From assembly GCA_022823505.1 (NCBI GenBank), contig JAJEIA010000090.1, positions 1 through 64,000 of the forward strand: a DNA stretch of 64,000 bases, read 5' to 3'. The notes under the pieces are model-generated. The model was not told the origin of the DNA. It searched no databases and saw only the letters and a program-made list of their open reading frames with translations. The position numbers were made by a program, and so were the translations under genes. The stretch is from Dehalococcoidia bacterium (lineage in GTDB: Bacteria > Chloroflexota > Dehalococcoidia > Lucifugimonadales > UBA3495). Shown in pieces: positions 1 to 8,108 of the stretch. The stretch's first letter is position 1. The number at the start of each line of letters is the position of its first letter.

Positions 1-426
1 CGAGACGATGGGCTTGTAGGCCTCGCCGTGGATCATAACCTGCCAGCGGCCTTCGCGGACGTACAGGCCTTCGTCGTCGTACCAGAAGGGGAGTCCCCAC
101 TCCTCGAACATGTGCACGCTGCTGTCCACATGCCGGGCCACGTCGTAGACGAGGTCCTCGCGGGAGATGCCCATCATGTCATTGCGAACGTACTCGACAT
201 AGTCTTCGGGCTGGTTCCAACCGTGCCGCATGCCCATGTACATATTTATGGCGGACAGTCCCTCGCCGACCGCCCCGCTGCGGTCGGTGGCCGCCTTGTC
301 GACCATCACGATGCGCAGATCGTCGCCGCCCCAGTAACGGGCCTCGATTGCCGCCCCGCAGCCGGACATGCCGCCGCCGATGATGAGGACGTCGCTTTCA
401 ACGATGCGGGTTGTTGGTTCAGCCAT
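1..426 (-). CDS. aprA: Adenylylsulfate reductase alpha subunit (AprA-like), partial
   Basis: The first 142 codons are present; the rest lies beyond the left edge. AprA is the FAD subunit of APS reductase, which interconverts APS and sulfite plus AMP in sulfate reducers and sulfur oxidisers. Visible are the N-terminal dinucleotide-binding glycines (G17, G18, G19, G22), then RSGAVGEGLSAIN (49-61), YVRNDMMGISREDL, ARHVDSSVHMFEEWGLP and the run ending MIHGEAYKP, all closely matching AprA rather than generic fumarate reductases. The ATG has a GAGGAG about 12 bases upstream. AprB, the ferredoxin partner that usually precedes aprA, is not upstream here. It could be a divergent AprA-family flavoprotein with another role. 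Confidence 0.85.
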   Translation of the reverse strand, partial: MAEPTTRIVESDVLIIGGGMSGCGAAIEARYWGGDDLRIVMVDKAATDRSGAVGEGLSAINMYMGMRHGWNQPEDYVEYVRNDMMGISREDLVYDVARHVDSSVHMFEEWGLPFWYDDEGLYVREGRWQVMIHGEAYKPIVS

Positions 427-597
427 GTTAGGATCGGTCTCCTCTTCGGTGATCTATGTACATGCGATCCGGACCGAGGCGGTGACAAACTTGCACCTGG
501 CCCGAAAGCGGCGACGGGCAGTATAACAGACCGCCGGCAAGGGGGCGCGGACGTCAGCCGGGTTCAGCGCCGGAAAGAACTAACCGGGTCGCGCCCT

Positions 598-966
598 TCA
601 ATCCAAGCTTTCCAGCGTGTCGATGAACTGGGCAATCAGTTCTTTTCCGGCGCGAATCGCCTCGGCCGGCGGCGGGCCGCCGTAGAACCGCTGGTGGTAA
701 GCGGACGCAGTCAGGTACTGTAACCAGAGGTCCATCGGCGCGTTTTCTTCTTTCACCAACCGGCCAACGGCCTCTTCCAGCAGCGCATGAGCGTGATGCT
801 CCCAGCCGCGCCGTTCGGCGACCGCTTTGATCGCATGAGCGGCGGCGCCCCAGACCTTGTTGCTGGCCTCTTCCAGTTCGCCGCGAGCCAACTCGTCGTC
901 GACCAGGTCGAGAAAGTGCCGGCTGCGTTCCTCGTGGTAGGCGATGGTGTCCGCGCTGGTGGTCAT
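598..966 (-). CDS. Small HEPN-like (PaREP1-type) helical protein
   Basis: A 122-residue, largely alpha-helical protein with no membrane segment. The central stretch NKVWGAAAHAIKAVAERRGW followed by HAHALLEEAVGRL resembles PaREP1/HEPN-type four-helix proteins, several of which pair with nucleotidyltransferases in toxin-antitoxin modules. No clear RxxxxH ribonuclease motif is visible, so activity cannot be claimed. The ATG lies 4 bases after the stop of the upstream gene, so the two are almost certainly co-transcribed. The gene looks real from its spacing; the family call is from pattern only. Confidence 0.6.
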   Translation of the reverse strand: MTTSADTIAYHEERSRHFLDLVDDELARGELEEASNKVWGAAAHAIKAVAERRGWEHHAHALLEEAVGRLVKEENAPMDLWLQYLTASAYHQRFYGGPPPAEAIRAGKELIAQFIDTLESLD

Positions 967-970
967 GGGT

Positions 971-1429
971 TCAGCCCCGTGTCACGCTGTTGCCAACCAG
1001 CCATCCGGCGTCCAGTTCCACCCCGGGCTTGCAGATCTTGATGAAGTCACCCAGGTCGCCGATGTAGGGCGCTTCGCCCTGGCGACACGTGCGCATGTAT
1101 TCCACTACCGCCGCCAAATTCACCGTCCCCGCAGCATCCGTGAAGGGCGAGACGTCCGGGTCGGCCGCGTCGGTGAGCTTCCACCGGCCGGGGCCGGTGT
1201 CCTGGTTGGTGAACCAGTCACGCTTCAGCACGCCGTCAACGTCCGGGGAACGGTCTCCCATGGCCAGTTCTACGGCCTGCCACAACTGGGCCCGGCGGAT
1301 GGGTTCGCCCCGGGTCACCAGCACGTCGCGGATTATCTTGCTGGCCAGCAACGTGATGTTGTCATCCGCCTGAACCGCATAATCGGGACTGGCGCCGCCG
1401 GCCGAACCTGAGGTAATGGGTGTGGTCAT
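971..1429 (-). CDS. Hypothetical protein with possible winged-helix segment
   Basis: A 152-residue soluble protein that I do not recognise. The chosen ATG at 1429 has an AGGAG about 5 bases upstream; longer in-frame extensions lack a ribosome binding site. Residues about 30-85 (KIIRDVLVTRGEPIRRAQLW, then a region ending GRWKLTD) look like a small winged-helix fold. The C-terminal half has two cysteines (CRQGE, IKICKPG). It is followed after 4 bases by the HEPN-like gene, and then by aprA after a longer gap, so a link to sulfur metabolism is possible but unproven. Confidence 0.65.
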   Translation of the reverse strand: MTTPITSGSAGGASPDYAVQADDNITLLASKIIRDVLVTRGEPIRRAQLWQAVELAMGDRSPDVDGVLKRDWFTNQDTGPGRWKLTDAADPDVSPFTDAAGTVNLAAVVEYMRTCRQGEAPYIGDLGDFIKICKPGVELDAGWLVGNSVTRG

Positions 1430-1501
1430 TGGGTCTCCTGGGGGATTGCGCGGCAACCACCCGGTGCGGCGCCGCAGCGAACATAACGTTTGTGGGCTCC
1501 A

Positions 1502-1510
1502 ATTATAGCA
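1502..1510 (-). promoter_or_regulatory. Extended -10 promoter for the 971-1429 gene
   Basis: On the minus strand the sequence reads TTGCTATAATTGG, a consensus TATAAT with the TGn extension. No good -35 box is seen at 17 bases, as is normal for extended -10 promoters. It would start transcription about 65 bases before the ATG at 1429. Confidence 0.5.
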
Positions 1511-1657
1511 AGAGCAGTTCGAGCCGGCGCCCGCCATCGGGTTGCTGAAGGCCCGATCACGGGCGGGATCTCACGGCCCAGGCGGCGGTCCGCCCGACCG
1601 GTTTGGCCGGCTGCCCGGAAGCAATGATTCAGATGCTTGTTGACTTCTGGATCGGGA

Positions 1658-3178
1658 TCACAATCCCTGAATTTCCAGCGTTCGAACCTCGTCAGAATCC
1701 AGGTCCGCCACGCGGATGGCGTGATTGTTGGTGTCGGCGATGAACAGCAGGGGCTGTCGACCGTTGTCAAAGTTCGCGAAGCTCAGTCCGCTGGGCTCGC
1801 TGAAGGTGGCCAGCCTCCCGGCGCCGTCGTGCAAACCCATGGCTCCGGAACCCAGAACCGTCTGCACCGACCGAGTCAGAGGCAGCACCTTCTTGATCTT
1901 GTGGTTGTAGGTGTCCGCGAGGAACAGCTCACCCTGGTGCCACTCGATGCCGATGGGGTGCTGCAGCCGGACGTTGTGCTCCACGCCGTCCCGGTCTCCA
2001 AAGGCGAAGAGGTCGATCCCGACCAGGGTTGCCACGCGTCCGGTCACCGGGTCTATTCCCGCGCTCCGCACGCTGCTGGTTTCCGAGTCGGCGAAATACA
2101 GCATCGGGTTGCCGCCCCGGTCCTTGCCCACGACAATGCCGCTGGGCTGGGCCAGGGTTGCGGTGGCCAGCGGGCCGTTATCGATGTTCTCCCCGCCGGT
2201 GCCGGCGTGGGGACACACCGTGCCGTCGGCCAGTGACAGTCGCCACAGCTGGTGTATCCCGGCCATGGCGATGTACAGCGTACCCTCGTGGTGTGCCAGG
2301 TCCCACGGGCTGCTGAGCGCCACCTGGCGTCCGGGGCCCTGGGCTCGCCGGTCGTGTCCCTGCTCGCCGGTGCCGGCGATGGTGTCCACCGTGCCGCCGA
2401 CCAGGTCGACGCGGCGGATGGCGTGGTTCTCCGTGTCGGCGACGTACAGCGTGTCGCCCAGCAGTTCCATGCCCTGGGGATGGTTGAACGCGGCGGTGTT
2501 GTAGTCGCCGTCGGCAAAGTCCTCCACCCCCGAACCGATGACGGCCTGCACCTTCCCGTCCAAATCGGTCACGACGACGCGGTTGTGATTGGTGTCGGCG
2601 ATGAAGAGCCGATTGTTGGGGCCATCGGCGAGTACCTTGCCGGGAAACGCCAACGCCGACTCTTCCACCGCTTCCGGCACGATGCCCAGGTCGCGGCGAT
2701 CGATCATGCCCTTTTCGTCGAACTCGGCGATCATCCGGCCCAGCAGGTCGTCGAAAGCCTCGAAGGGCAGTTCGCCCTCGTGCTTGCCGATGACCTTGCC
2801 CTCGGGATCGACGAACATCAGCGTCGGCCAGGCACGGCAGGCGTATTGCCGCCACACCTCGAACTCCGCGTCATTGACGATGGGGTGCTTCAACTCGTAC
2901 CGCTGGGCGGCCAGCAGCACGTTGTCGGCATACTTCTCGTTGGGAAACTTGGCGGAGTGGACACCGATGACCACCAGTTCGTCCGCGTACTTCTCTTCCA
3001 TTTTCCGCAACTGCGGAAACACGTGCATGCAGTTCACTCAACAGTACGTCCAGAAGTCGAGGACCACCAGTTTGCCGCGCAGGTCGACCATGCTCAGCGG
3101 CCGGTCGGTGTTGATCCATTCGACGTTGGCGGGGAAGTCCGGCGCGTTGACGGTGCCGGCAAAGGAGCGGGTGGCCAT
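1658..3178 (-). CDS. Thioredoxin-NHL repeat selenoprotein (NHLRC2-like), UGA read as selenocysteine
   Basis: A 506-residue protein if the in-frame TGA at 3038-3040 (codon 47) is read through. Residues 1-150 form a TlpA/thioredoxin-like domain: [13 protein letters not shown], then the TGA, then [10 protein letters not shown]. In relatives such as NHLRC2 this site reads FxTYCCINC, so the TGA replaces exactly the second cysteine, giving C46-U47-V-N-C50. The frame continues with typical family sequence ([28 protein letters not shown]) and about five NHL beta-propeller repeats (185-500; [35 protein letters not shown]). The ATG at 3178 has GGAGG 7 bases upstream. A hairpin fitting bacterial SECIS rules follows the TGA. 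Presumed thiol redox enzyme; substrate unknown. Alternative: a nonsense mutation or read error in a CCxxC gene. Confidence 0.85.
3002..3040 (-). promoter_or_regulatory. Candidate bacterial SECIS element after UGA codon 47
   Basis: On the minus strand TGA (3040-3038) is followed 18 bases later by TTTCCGCAGTTGCGGAAA (3019-3002): a perfect 7-bp stem closing a 4-base loop AGTT. The loop begins 25 bases after the UGA and has a G in its second position. Both agree with described rules for bacterial SECIS elements (loop 16-37 bases after UGA, G in the first two loop positions). The stem lies inside coding sequence and keeps the frame. Confidence 0.75.
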
Positions 3179-3219
3179 TGTGGAGCCTCCAGAAGTGTGT
3201 AGATACCGGGGTTGCGGCG

Positions 3220-4017
3220 CTAATCGGTGTTGCCTTGCCGAACCTCGCGGGCGCGGTGGATGATGCGCTGGGCGTCAGCGATAGTTCGCTCCCGGTAGTC
3301 AGGCTGGTCGGTGAGCAGAGGATCGGACAACTCATACTCCTGCTCGCCAGCATATTTGGTGTAGATGTCGGGGGCTATGCTGATTGCAAATTCGGGCAAT
3401 TGAGAGTCAGTACGCCTGATACGTCCCAGCAGGTGGCCAATGTTGTGCGTGCGCTGATAGCTGACACGGTGGGCTTCCAGCAGAGCCTTCATGGCATGTT
3501 CCAGATTGTTCTGGGCCTGCTGGCCGACGATTAAATCGTTCATCCCATTTTCTACGCACAAGACAAATGCTTCCAGGTGCGCTTCGGCATGACGCAGCCG
3601 TTCGTTGTAGGGCGTCCAGTCGTATTCGTACTCAGTTTCTTCATCCTCGTAGCATGAAGAATCGCCCCGATCAGGGTCCAGCGGCATGAAGACTCCATCC
3701 CTTACCGCGTTGGTTTCCACGCTGTTGACGTAGCGGCGGTTGTGCCGGAACTCATCCAGAGTGCGCCGGACCAGTTGCACCGGCACTTCCCGACCGTAAG
3801 CTGCTCGAGCAATGCCCTCAACCCATTCCTTGACCGGCCATTGGGACTCTGCATCGGGAACCAAATCCTGGAGCAACATGATGTCAATGTCGGAACGGTA
3901 TTCGTCATGATCGCCGCGCGCGCGGGAGCCGAACAAAATAGTAGCATGGGGCCGCTCTCGCTGATGAACGGCCCGGGCCACGCTCAATGCGCGCGGGTCG
4001 CAGGTGGCGGCGGTCAT
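3220..4017 (-). CDS. MNT-type nucleotidyltransferase fused to HEPN domain
   Basis: A 265-residue two-domain protein. The N-terminal domain has the minimal nucleotidyltransferase signature FGSRARG (G30, S31) followed by SDIDIML (D43, D45), the metal-binding aspartates of the polymerase-beta fold. Residues about 135-260 form a helical HEPN domain ([25 protein letters not shown]). MNT and HEPN are usually separate genes in defence and toxin-antitoxin modules; fused forms also occur among aminoglycoside-adenylyltransferase-like proteins. The ATG at 4017 was chosen because the next one upstream (4053) would overlap the neighbouring gene; the ribosome binding site is weak. Target unknown. Confidence 0.8.
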   Translation of the reverse strand: MTAATCDPRALSVARAVHQRERPHATILFGSRARGDHDEYRSDIDIMLLQDLVPDAESQWPVKEWVEGIARAAYGREVPVQLVRRTLDEFRHNRRYVNSVETNAVRDGVFMPLDPDRGDSSCYEDEETEYEYDWTPYNERLRHAEAHLEAFVLCVENGMNDLIVGQQAQNNLEHAMKALLEAHRVSYQRTHNIGHLLGRIRRTDSQLPEFAISIAPDIYTKYAGEQEYELSDPLLTDQPDYRERTIADAQRIIHRAREVRQGNTD

Positions 4018-4030
4018 GACGTCACCACGA

Positions 4031-4555
4031 CTACCGCGGCGGCTGTGACTCAAATGCCAGCGTGGCGTAGCGCATGAAGATGGCGCCCACGGGCTCGCCC
4101 AACGGCGCGTTGGCCACCAGCACGGCGATCACATGCTCCTTGCCGGGCTCTCCCGGTTCTTCCAGAAGGACCCTCTTGGGTGTGTTGTTCCCCGTTACCG
4201 CGCCGATGTTCCGGTCGATCTTGCCGTCGATGTAGACCTCGCCGTAGTTGTCTACGTTGGTCTCGAACCACACCCGGCAGGTGGACACGTCCTGGCCCTT
4301 GACCGTCTCAGGCATGGTGAACCGCAGCCGGTACCAGGCGAAGGTAAAGCCCACCGAGTAGCGCTTCTGGAAGTCCGCGCCGCTCTCCCAGCCGGAGTCG
4401 TCGTAGTCGGGCAGGCGGGCGTTGCTGCCCAGCATCTCGGCAACGAGCCCCTGGTTGGGCTCGCCCGGTTCGAGGCCCTGCGCTATCCGCCAGCCGTCTG
4501 ATTTGATGACGGCCAAGTCGTCTTTCTGTTCCAAATCCAGTGCTACTCGGGGCAT
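4031..4555 (-). CDS. Galactose-binding-like (jelly-roll) domain protein
   Basis: A 174-residue beta-rich protein without signal peptide. The pattern LPDYDDSGWESGADFQ, then FAWYRLRFTMPE, WFETNVDNYGEVYIDGK and HVIAVLVAN matches the sugar-binding jelly-roll domain found next to catalytic domains in beta-galactosidases and other glycosidases. Here it stands alone. The ATG at 4555 has AAGGAG about 8 bases upstream. It sits between two dienelactone hydrolases and the MNT-HEPN gene on the same strand; no functional link is obvious. Confidence 0.7.
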   Translation of the reverse strand: MPRVALDLEQKDDLAVIKSDGWRIAQGLEPGEPNQGLVAEMLGSNARLPDYDDSGWESGADFQKRYSVGFTFAWYRLRFTMPETVKGQDVSTCRVWFETNVDNYGEVYIDGKIDRNIGAVTGNNTPKRVLLEEPGEPGKEHVIAVLVANAPLGEPVGAIFMRYATLAFESQPPR

Positions 4556-4633
4556 TGGAAAACTCCTTTTTCGCTTTCAGCAGTGGGTTTGCATGGAGGG
4601 GAGAAAGATCATTCTCCCCCACAGGGTGAGCGT

Positions 4634-5359
4634 TCAGGACTTGAGATGCTGGGAGAAAAACTCCAGGGTGCGCGGCCACGACCGGTCGGCCGCTTCCTTC
4701 TGGTAGCGCGGTCCGGTGAAGTCCATGAAGGCGTGGTCAGCGTCGCGGTACACGTAGAACTGGTGCTCCTTGCCCAGCCGGTTCAGCTCCTCGTCGAACC
4801 GGCGCATGTCCTCCTGCGAAGGGTTCTCGTCAACCTCGCCAAAGTGGAACAGCATGGGGCAGTTGATGTTGTTGGCCAGCTCGAACGGCGGGGTTTCGCC
4901 AGCGCCCCAGGTCACCAGCAGGTTCCCGCCGTAGTAGGGCGCGACGGCGGAGAAGTGCGGGTTGGATGCGGCGGCCAGCCAGGCGACACGCCCGCCCATG
5001 CAGAACCCGGTCACACCGATACGGTCGGTGACGGCATCGTGGTTGCGGAGCCATTCCACGGTGGCGTTGATGTCCGCGACGATGTCAGGATCGCTCAGCA
5101 CGTCCCAGGGACGGGGCCGCGGATCAGCGTTCATCACCTCGTCCGAGTTGCGGTGATACAGGTTGGGGGCGACGGCCGCAAAGCCTTCGGCGGCCAAACG
5201 GTCACAGATGGTCCGGATGAACTCGTCGACGCCGCCGCCGTGCTGCGCCACCACCACCGCCGGATACGGGGCAGTGAAGCCGGCGCTGCTGCTGGGCACG
5301 CTGGCGTACATGTCCATCTCGCTGCCGTCTACGTTGAGCTTTTCCCAGAAACTGGCCAT
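4634..5359 (-). CDS. Dienelactone hydrolase family protein (copy B)
   Basis: A 241-residue cytoplasmic alpha/beta hydrolase. The nucleophile is cysteine in GFCMGG (C120), with D177 in GEVDENPS and H209 in DADHAF completing a Cys-Asp-His triad as in dienelactone hydrolases, which open lactone rings in aromatic degradation. Oxyanion residues lie near VVVAQHGGGV (36-45). Length is normal. It is a close tandem paralogue of the gene at 5425-6165, with most positions identical by eye; the main difference is a loop near residue 75-90. Family members act on varied esters and lactones, so the substrate is open. Confidence 0.88.
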   Translation of the reverse strand: MASFWEKLNVDGSEMDMYASVPSSSAGFTAPYPAVVVAQHGGGVDEFIRTICDRLAAEGFAAVAPNLYHRNSDEVMNADPRPRPWDVLSDPDIVADINATVEWLRNHDAVTDRIGVTGFCMGGRVAWLAAASNPHFSAVAPYYGGNLLVTWGAGETPPFELANNINCPMLFHFGEVDENPSQEDMRRFDEELNRLGKEHQFYVYRDADHAFMDFTGPRYQKEAADRSWPRTLEFFSQHLKS

Positions 5360-5424
5360 AACGGTACCTCCCGTGTCTGTGAACTGAAACTGCCGGGGCC
5401 ACTTGGAACCATCGACGGCAGCGT

Positions 5425-6165
5425 CTAACCCTTGAGATGCTGGGCGAAAAACTCCAGTGTGCGCGGCCAGGATTCCACCGCCGCTCCCTCGTGATACCTG
5501 CCGCCGGACGGGTTCATGAAGGCGTGGTCGGCGCCGGCGTAGGTGTAGAACCGGTGTGCCTTGCCCAGGCGGTCCAGTTCGGCGTCGAGTTTCCGCATAT
5601 CGTCCTGGGACGGGTTCGCGTCAATCTCGCCAAAGTGGAACAGCATGGGGCAGTCGATGTTGCCTGCCAGATCGAAGGGCGGAGTCTCGCCCTTGCCCCA
5701 GGTGATCATCAGGTTGCCGCCGTAGTAGGGGACCACGGCCCTGAAGTTCGGGTTGGTCGCAGCCGCCAGCCAAGCCACGCGTCCGCCCATGCAGAATCCG
5801 GTGACGCCGATGCGGTCGCTCTGCACCGCGTCGTGGTTCAGCAGCCAGTCAACCGTGGCGTTGACGTCAGCAACAATGTCAGGGTCGCTGAGCAGAGTGG
5901 CCGGGCTGGGTCGGGGTCCTCCGGCGGAGGAAGCCGCAATGGCTTCTTCGCTGTGCCGGTGGTACAGGTTGGGCGCAACCGCCGCGTAGCCGTCCGCCGC
6001 CAGCCGGTCGCAGATGTCCTGAATGAAACCGTCCACGCCGGTGGCGTGCTGTGCCACCACCACAGCCGGATACGGGGCCGAGAAGCCAGCGCTGCCGGAG
6101 GGCACCGCCGCGTACATGTCCATCTGCTGCCCATCTACGTTGATCTTTTCCCAGAAACTAGCCAT
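5425..6165 (-). CDS. Dienelactone hydrolase family protein (copy A)
   Basis: A 246-residue paralogue of the downstream copy, with triad C125 (GFCMGG), D182 (GEIDANPS) and H214 (GADHAF). It carries a 5-residue longer, Ser/Gly/Pro-rich loop around residues 78-91. The ATG is one base after the stop of the small membrane gene at 6167-6388, so the four genes from 6570 down to 4634 are probably one transcript. The pair looks like a recent duplication followed by divergence of the loop region, which could alter substrate range. Confidence 0.88.
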   Translation of the reverse strand: MASFWEKINVDGQQMDMYAAVPSGSAGFSAPYPAVVVAQHATGVDGFIQDICDRLAADGYAAVAPNLYHRHSEEAIAASSAGGPRPSPATLLSDPDIVADVNATVDWLLNHDAVQSDRIGVTGFCMGGRVAWLAAATNPNFRAVVPYYGGNLMITWGKGETPPFDLAGNIDCPMLFHFGEIDANPSQDDMRKLDAELDRLGKAHRFYTYAGADHAFMNPSGGRYHEGAAVESWPRTLEFFAQHLKG

Positions 6166-6166
6166 A

Positions 6167-6388
6167 TCACACCTCTTGCTCGCCGCTTGGTCTATTGCGC
6201 TGTTCCCATGCTTCTTTAGAGAGCCAATTCATCATTGAGGTCAGGGCCAGCAGTATCAAGGCACCGCCCAGTACGCCAACCGCTGGAACGCCGTTTATTC
6301 TGATCAAGACCTGCGAGACCAAGTCCATGAGAACCAAGACTGCCCCGGAGATGAGAAGTCCCAGCCAAGCCGCCTGGAGCCGCCTCAT
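6167..6388 (-). CDS. Small two-helix membrane protein
   Basis: A 73-residue protein with two hydrophobic helices (about 6-30 and 35-56: WLGLLISGAVLVLMDLVSQV, GVLGGALILLALTSMM) and a charged C-terminus (SKEAWEQRNRPSGEQEV). The start codon overlaps the stop of the upstream small membrane gene in an ATGA motif, which supports translational coupling. It ends one base before the dienelactone hydrolase start. I do not recognise the family; real gene status rests on coupling and hydrophobic pattern. Confidence 0.6.
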   Translation of the reverse strand: MRRLQAAWLGLLISGAVLVLMDLVSQVLIRINGVPAVGVLGGALILLALTSMMNWLSKEAWEQRNRPSGEQEV

Positions 6389-6570
6389 TTCCCAAGACCA
6401 AGGAATAGCCAGACTGCGAAAACGCTCATCGCAAAACCAAGCAGGCCGGCCAGCAATCCCACGGAAGTTGCCCGTAGGACTCCCTCTTCCACAGTTGCCG
6501 AGTAGGTCAACCCGAACAGTATGAAAGCGACCAGGCTACCGCCGGCCAGAGTGAGTATCTTGGTGAGCAT
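6385..6570 (-). CDS. Small two-helix membrane protein
   Basis: A 61-residue protein with two membrane helices (about 5-25 and 35-58; LLAGLLGFAMSVFAVWLFLG) and almost no soluble part. It overlaps the next small membrane gene by 4 bases (ATGA). The two probably form a membrane pair. Neither has a recognisable domain. It follows the aminotransferase gene by 40 bases. Confidence 0.6.
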   Translation of the reverse strand: MLTKILTLAGGSLVAFILFGLTYSATVEEGVLRATSVGLLAGLLGFAMSVFAVWLFLGLGK

Positions 6571-6610
6571 GGGGGAAATCTCGGGTGCTGTCGCAGGCTA
6601 TTCCCGTCTT

Positions 6611-7945
6611 TTATACCAACCCCTCCGCGCGCGCTTCCGCCAGCGTTGCTTCGAACGCGGCCAGCGTCGAGTCGATGTCCGCCTCGCTGTGCGTCGCGGA
6701 CACCAGGAACGCGTCCCGCCCCATGATGTCGATTCCGTGGTTCTGCAAGCCGCGCTTGATTCCGGTTACCGCCGGCGTGGCGGCGGCTCGCTTGATCTGC
6801 CGGTCGACCTCCGGCCCGAACTCGTTGTCAAAGTCGCCCTCGGCCAGCGTGAAGTGGATCATGGACGCAATGCCGTAGGCGTGTCCGCCCACCTCCATGC
6901 GGGTGAACACCTCGTTGAGCCCCGCCTTGAGTCGCGCCGCCATGGCGTCGGCATGGTCGTTCAACGGCTCCGCGGCAATGAGTTCCAGGCAGGTTGCTCC
7001 CGCGACCGCCGACAGTGGATTTCCGTTAAATGTCCCCGGGTGATAGACGCGCTCGGTATTGTCCCATTCGGGGTCGCCACGCTGGGCGATCATATCCACG
7101 ATGTCGGCCTTGCCGCCCACGGCGCCGCCGGGGAGGGCTCCCGCCACGATCTTGGCCATCGTGGTCAGGTCGGGAGTGATCCCATAGCGGACCTGTGCGC
7201 CGCCGGGCGACGCGCGGAACCCGGTGACCACCTCGTCGAAAATCAGCACCACGCCGTGCCGGTCGCAAAGCTGGCGCAGGCCGGCCAGGTATTGCGGCAC
7301 GTTAAAGGGAAGCTGCCCGTAGTGCGCGCCGGTGGGTTCCAGGATGATGGCCGCGATGTCGCTGTCGCGCTCCATGGCCTGCTGCACCGCGTCCAGATTG
7401 CCGGCCGGCACGATGATCATGCTGCCCCAGGACTCCGCGGGGATCCCCGGCGCCGGGCGGTCGGAGCCGGCCATGGCGTAGTCGTGCCAGCCGTGGAAGT
7501 GGTCCTGCAGCTTGATGACCTTGTTGCGCCCGGTGTACGCGCGGGCCAGGCGCATGGCCATCAGCGTCGCCTCGGTGCCGCTGCTGTGGAAACGGACCCT
7601 CTCCACGGCCGGCATCAGGTTCATGATCGCGCGAGCCCAGCGCAGTTCTTCGTCGGTGCAGGCGCCCAGGTGGGTGCCCCGGCGGATCTGCTCCGAAACC
7701 GCATCGGCAATGGCGGGATGGGAGTGCCCCAGGAGCAGCGCGCCGTGGCCGGACACGTAGTCAATGTACTCGTTGCCGTCCACGTCCCACTTCCGCGGTC
7801 CCTGTCCGTGGGTGATATAGAGAGGAAAGGGTTCAGCGTACCGGTTATCGTGCGTCACCCCTCCCGGGAAGATGCCCACGGCGTCACGATAACGTTCGGC
7901 GGAGCCGGCGTGATTGGCGATGTATTGTTCCAGGATGGTGGGCAT
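6611..7945 (-). CDS. Class III PLP aminotransferase, glutamate-1-semialdehyde aminomutase-like
   Basis: A 444-residue PLP fold-type I enzyme. Seen: FPGGVTHDNRY near residue 30, GTEATLMAMRLARAYTGR (123-140), HGWHDY (151-156), FDEVVTGFR (236-244), the PLP lysine K265 in TMAKIVAGALPGG, and HPGTFNGNPLSA. This is the glutamate-1-semialdehyde 2,1-aminomutase-like subgroup. True HemL sits in haem synthesis, but similar enzymes act on other amino substrates, and no haem genes are nearby, so I leave the substrate open. Length is typical. Confidence 0.85.
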   Translation of the reverse strand: MPTILEQYIANHAGSAERYRDAVGIFPGGVTHDNRYAEPFPLYITHGQGPRKWDVDGNEYIDYVSGHGALLLGHSHPAIADAVSEQIRRGTHLGACTDEELRWARAIMNLMPAVERVRFHSSGTEATLMAMRLARAYTGRNKVIKLQDHFHGWHDYAMAGSDRPAPGIPAESWGSMIIVPAGNLDAVQQAMERDSDIAAIILEPTGAHYGQLPFNVPQYLAGLRQLCDRHGVVLIFDEVVTGFRASPGGAQVRYGITPDLTTMAKIVAGALPGGAVGGKADIVDMIAQRGDPEWDNTERVYHPGTFNGNPLSAVAGATCLELIAAEPLNDHADAMAARLKAGLNEVFTRMEVGGHAYGIASMIHFTLAEGDFDNEFGPEVDRQIKRAAATPAVTGIKRGLQNHGIDIMGRDAFLVSATHSEADIDSTLAAFEATLAEARAEGLV

Positions 7946-8108
7946 TTTCTAACTCCCAGTTGATGTATGGATGGACGCCATTGTCCGTGGATGCGACGCC
8001 CCGGCGCATCGTTCCCACCTGTCACTTGAGCCGAAACGTCGGAGGGCCGCTGCGAAGGCGCCGGGGCGGGTTTTGGCTCATTGTAGCACCGGAGGTCGGT
8101 TCACACAG

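Noticed and set aside
3038..3040. Stop codon ending a short upstream ORF, with a separate shorter NHL gene starting at GTG 3037
   Set aside because: A start at 3037 would drop the first half of the thioredoxin domain and one redox cysteine, has no proper ribosome binding site, and ignores the family match across the TGA.
6611..7945. HemL, the haem pathway glutamate-1-semialdehyde aminomutase
   Set aside because: Similar family but no haem genes nearby and the subgroup contains other functions; kept as a general aminotransferase call.
8023..8085. Long-range hairpin (GAGCCGAAAC with GTTTTGGCTC) between the MFS and aminotransferase genes
   Set aside because: The loop is about 40 bases with little inner pairing and there is no U tract; not convincing as terminator or RNA.
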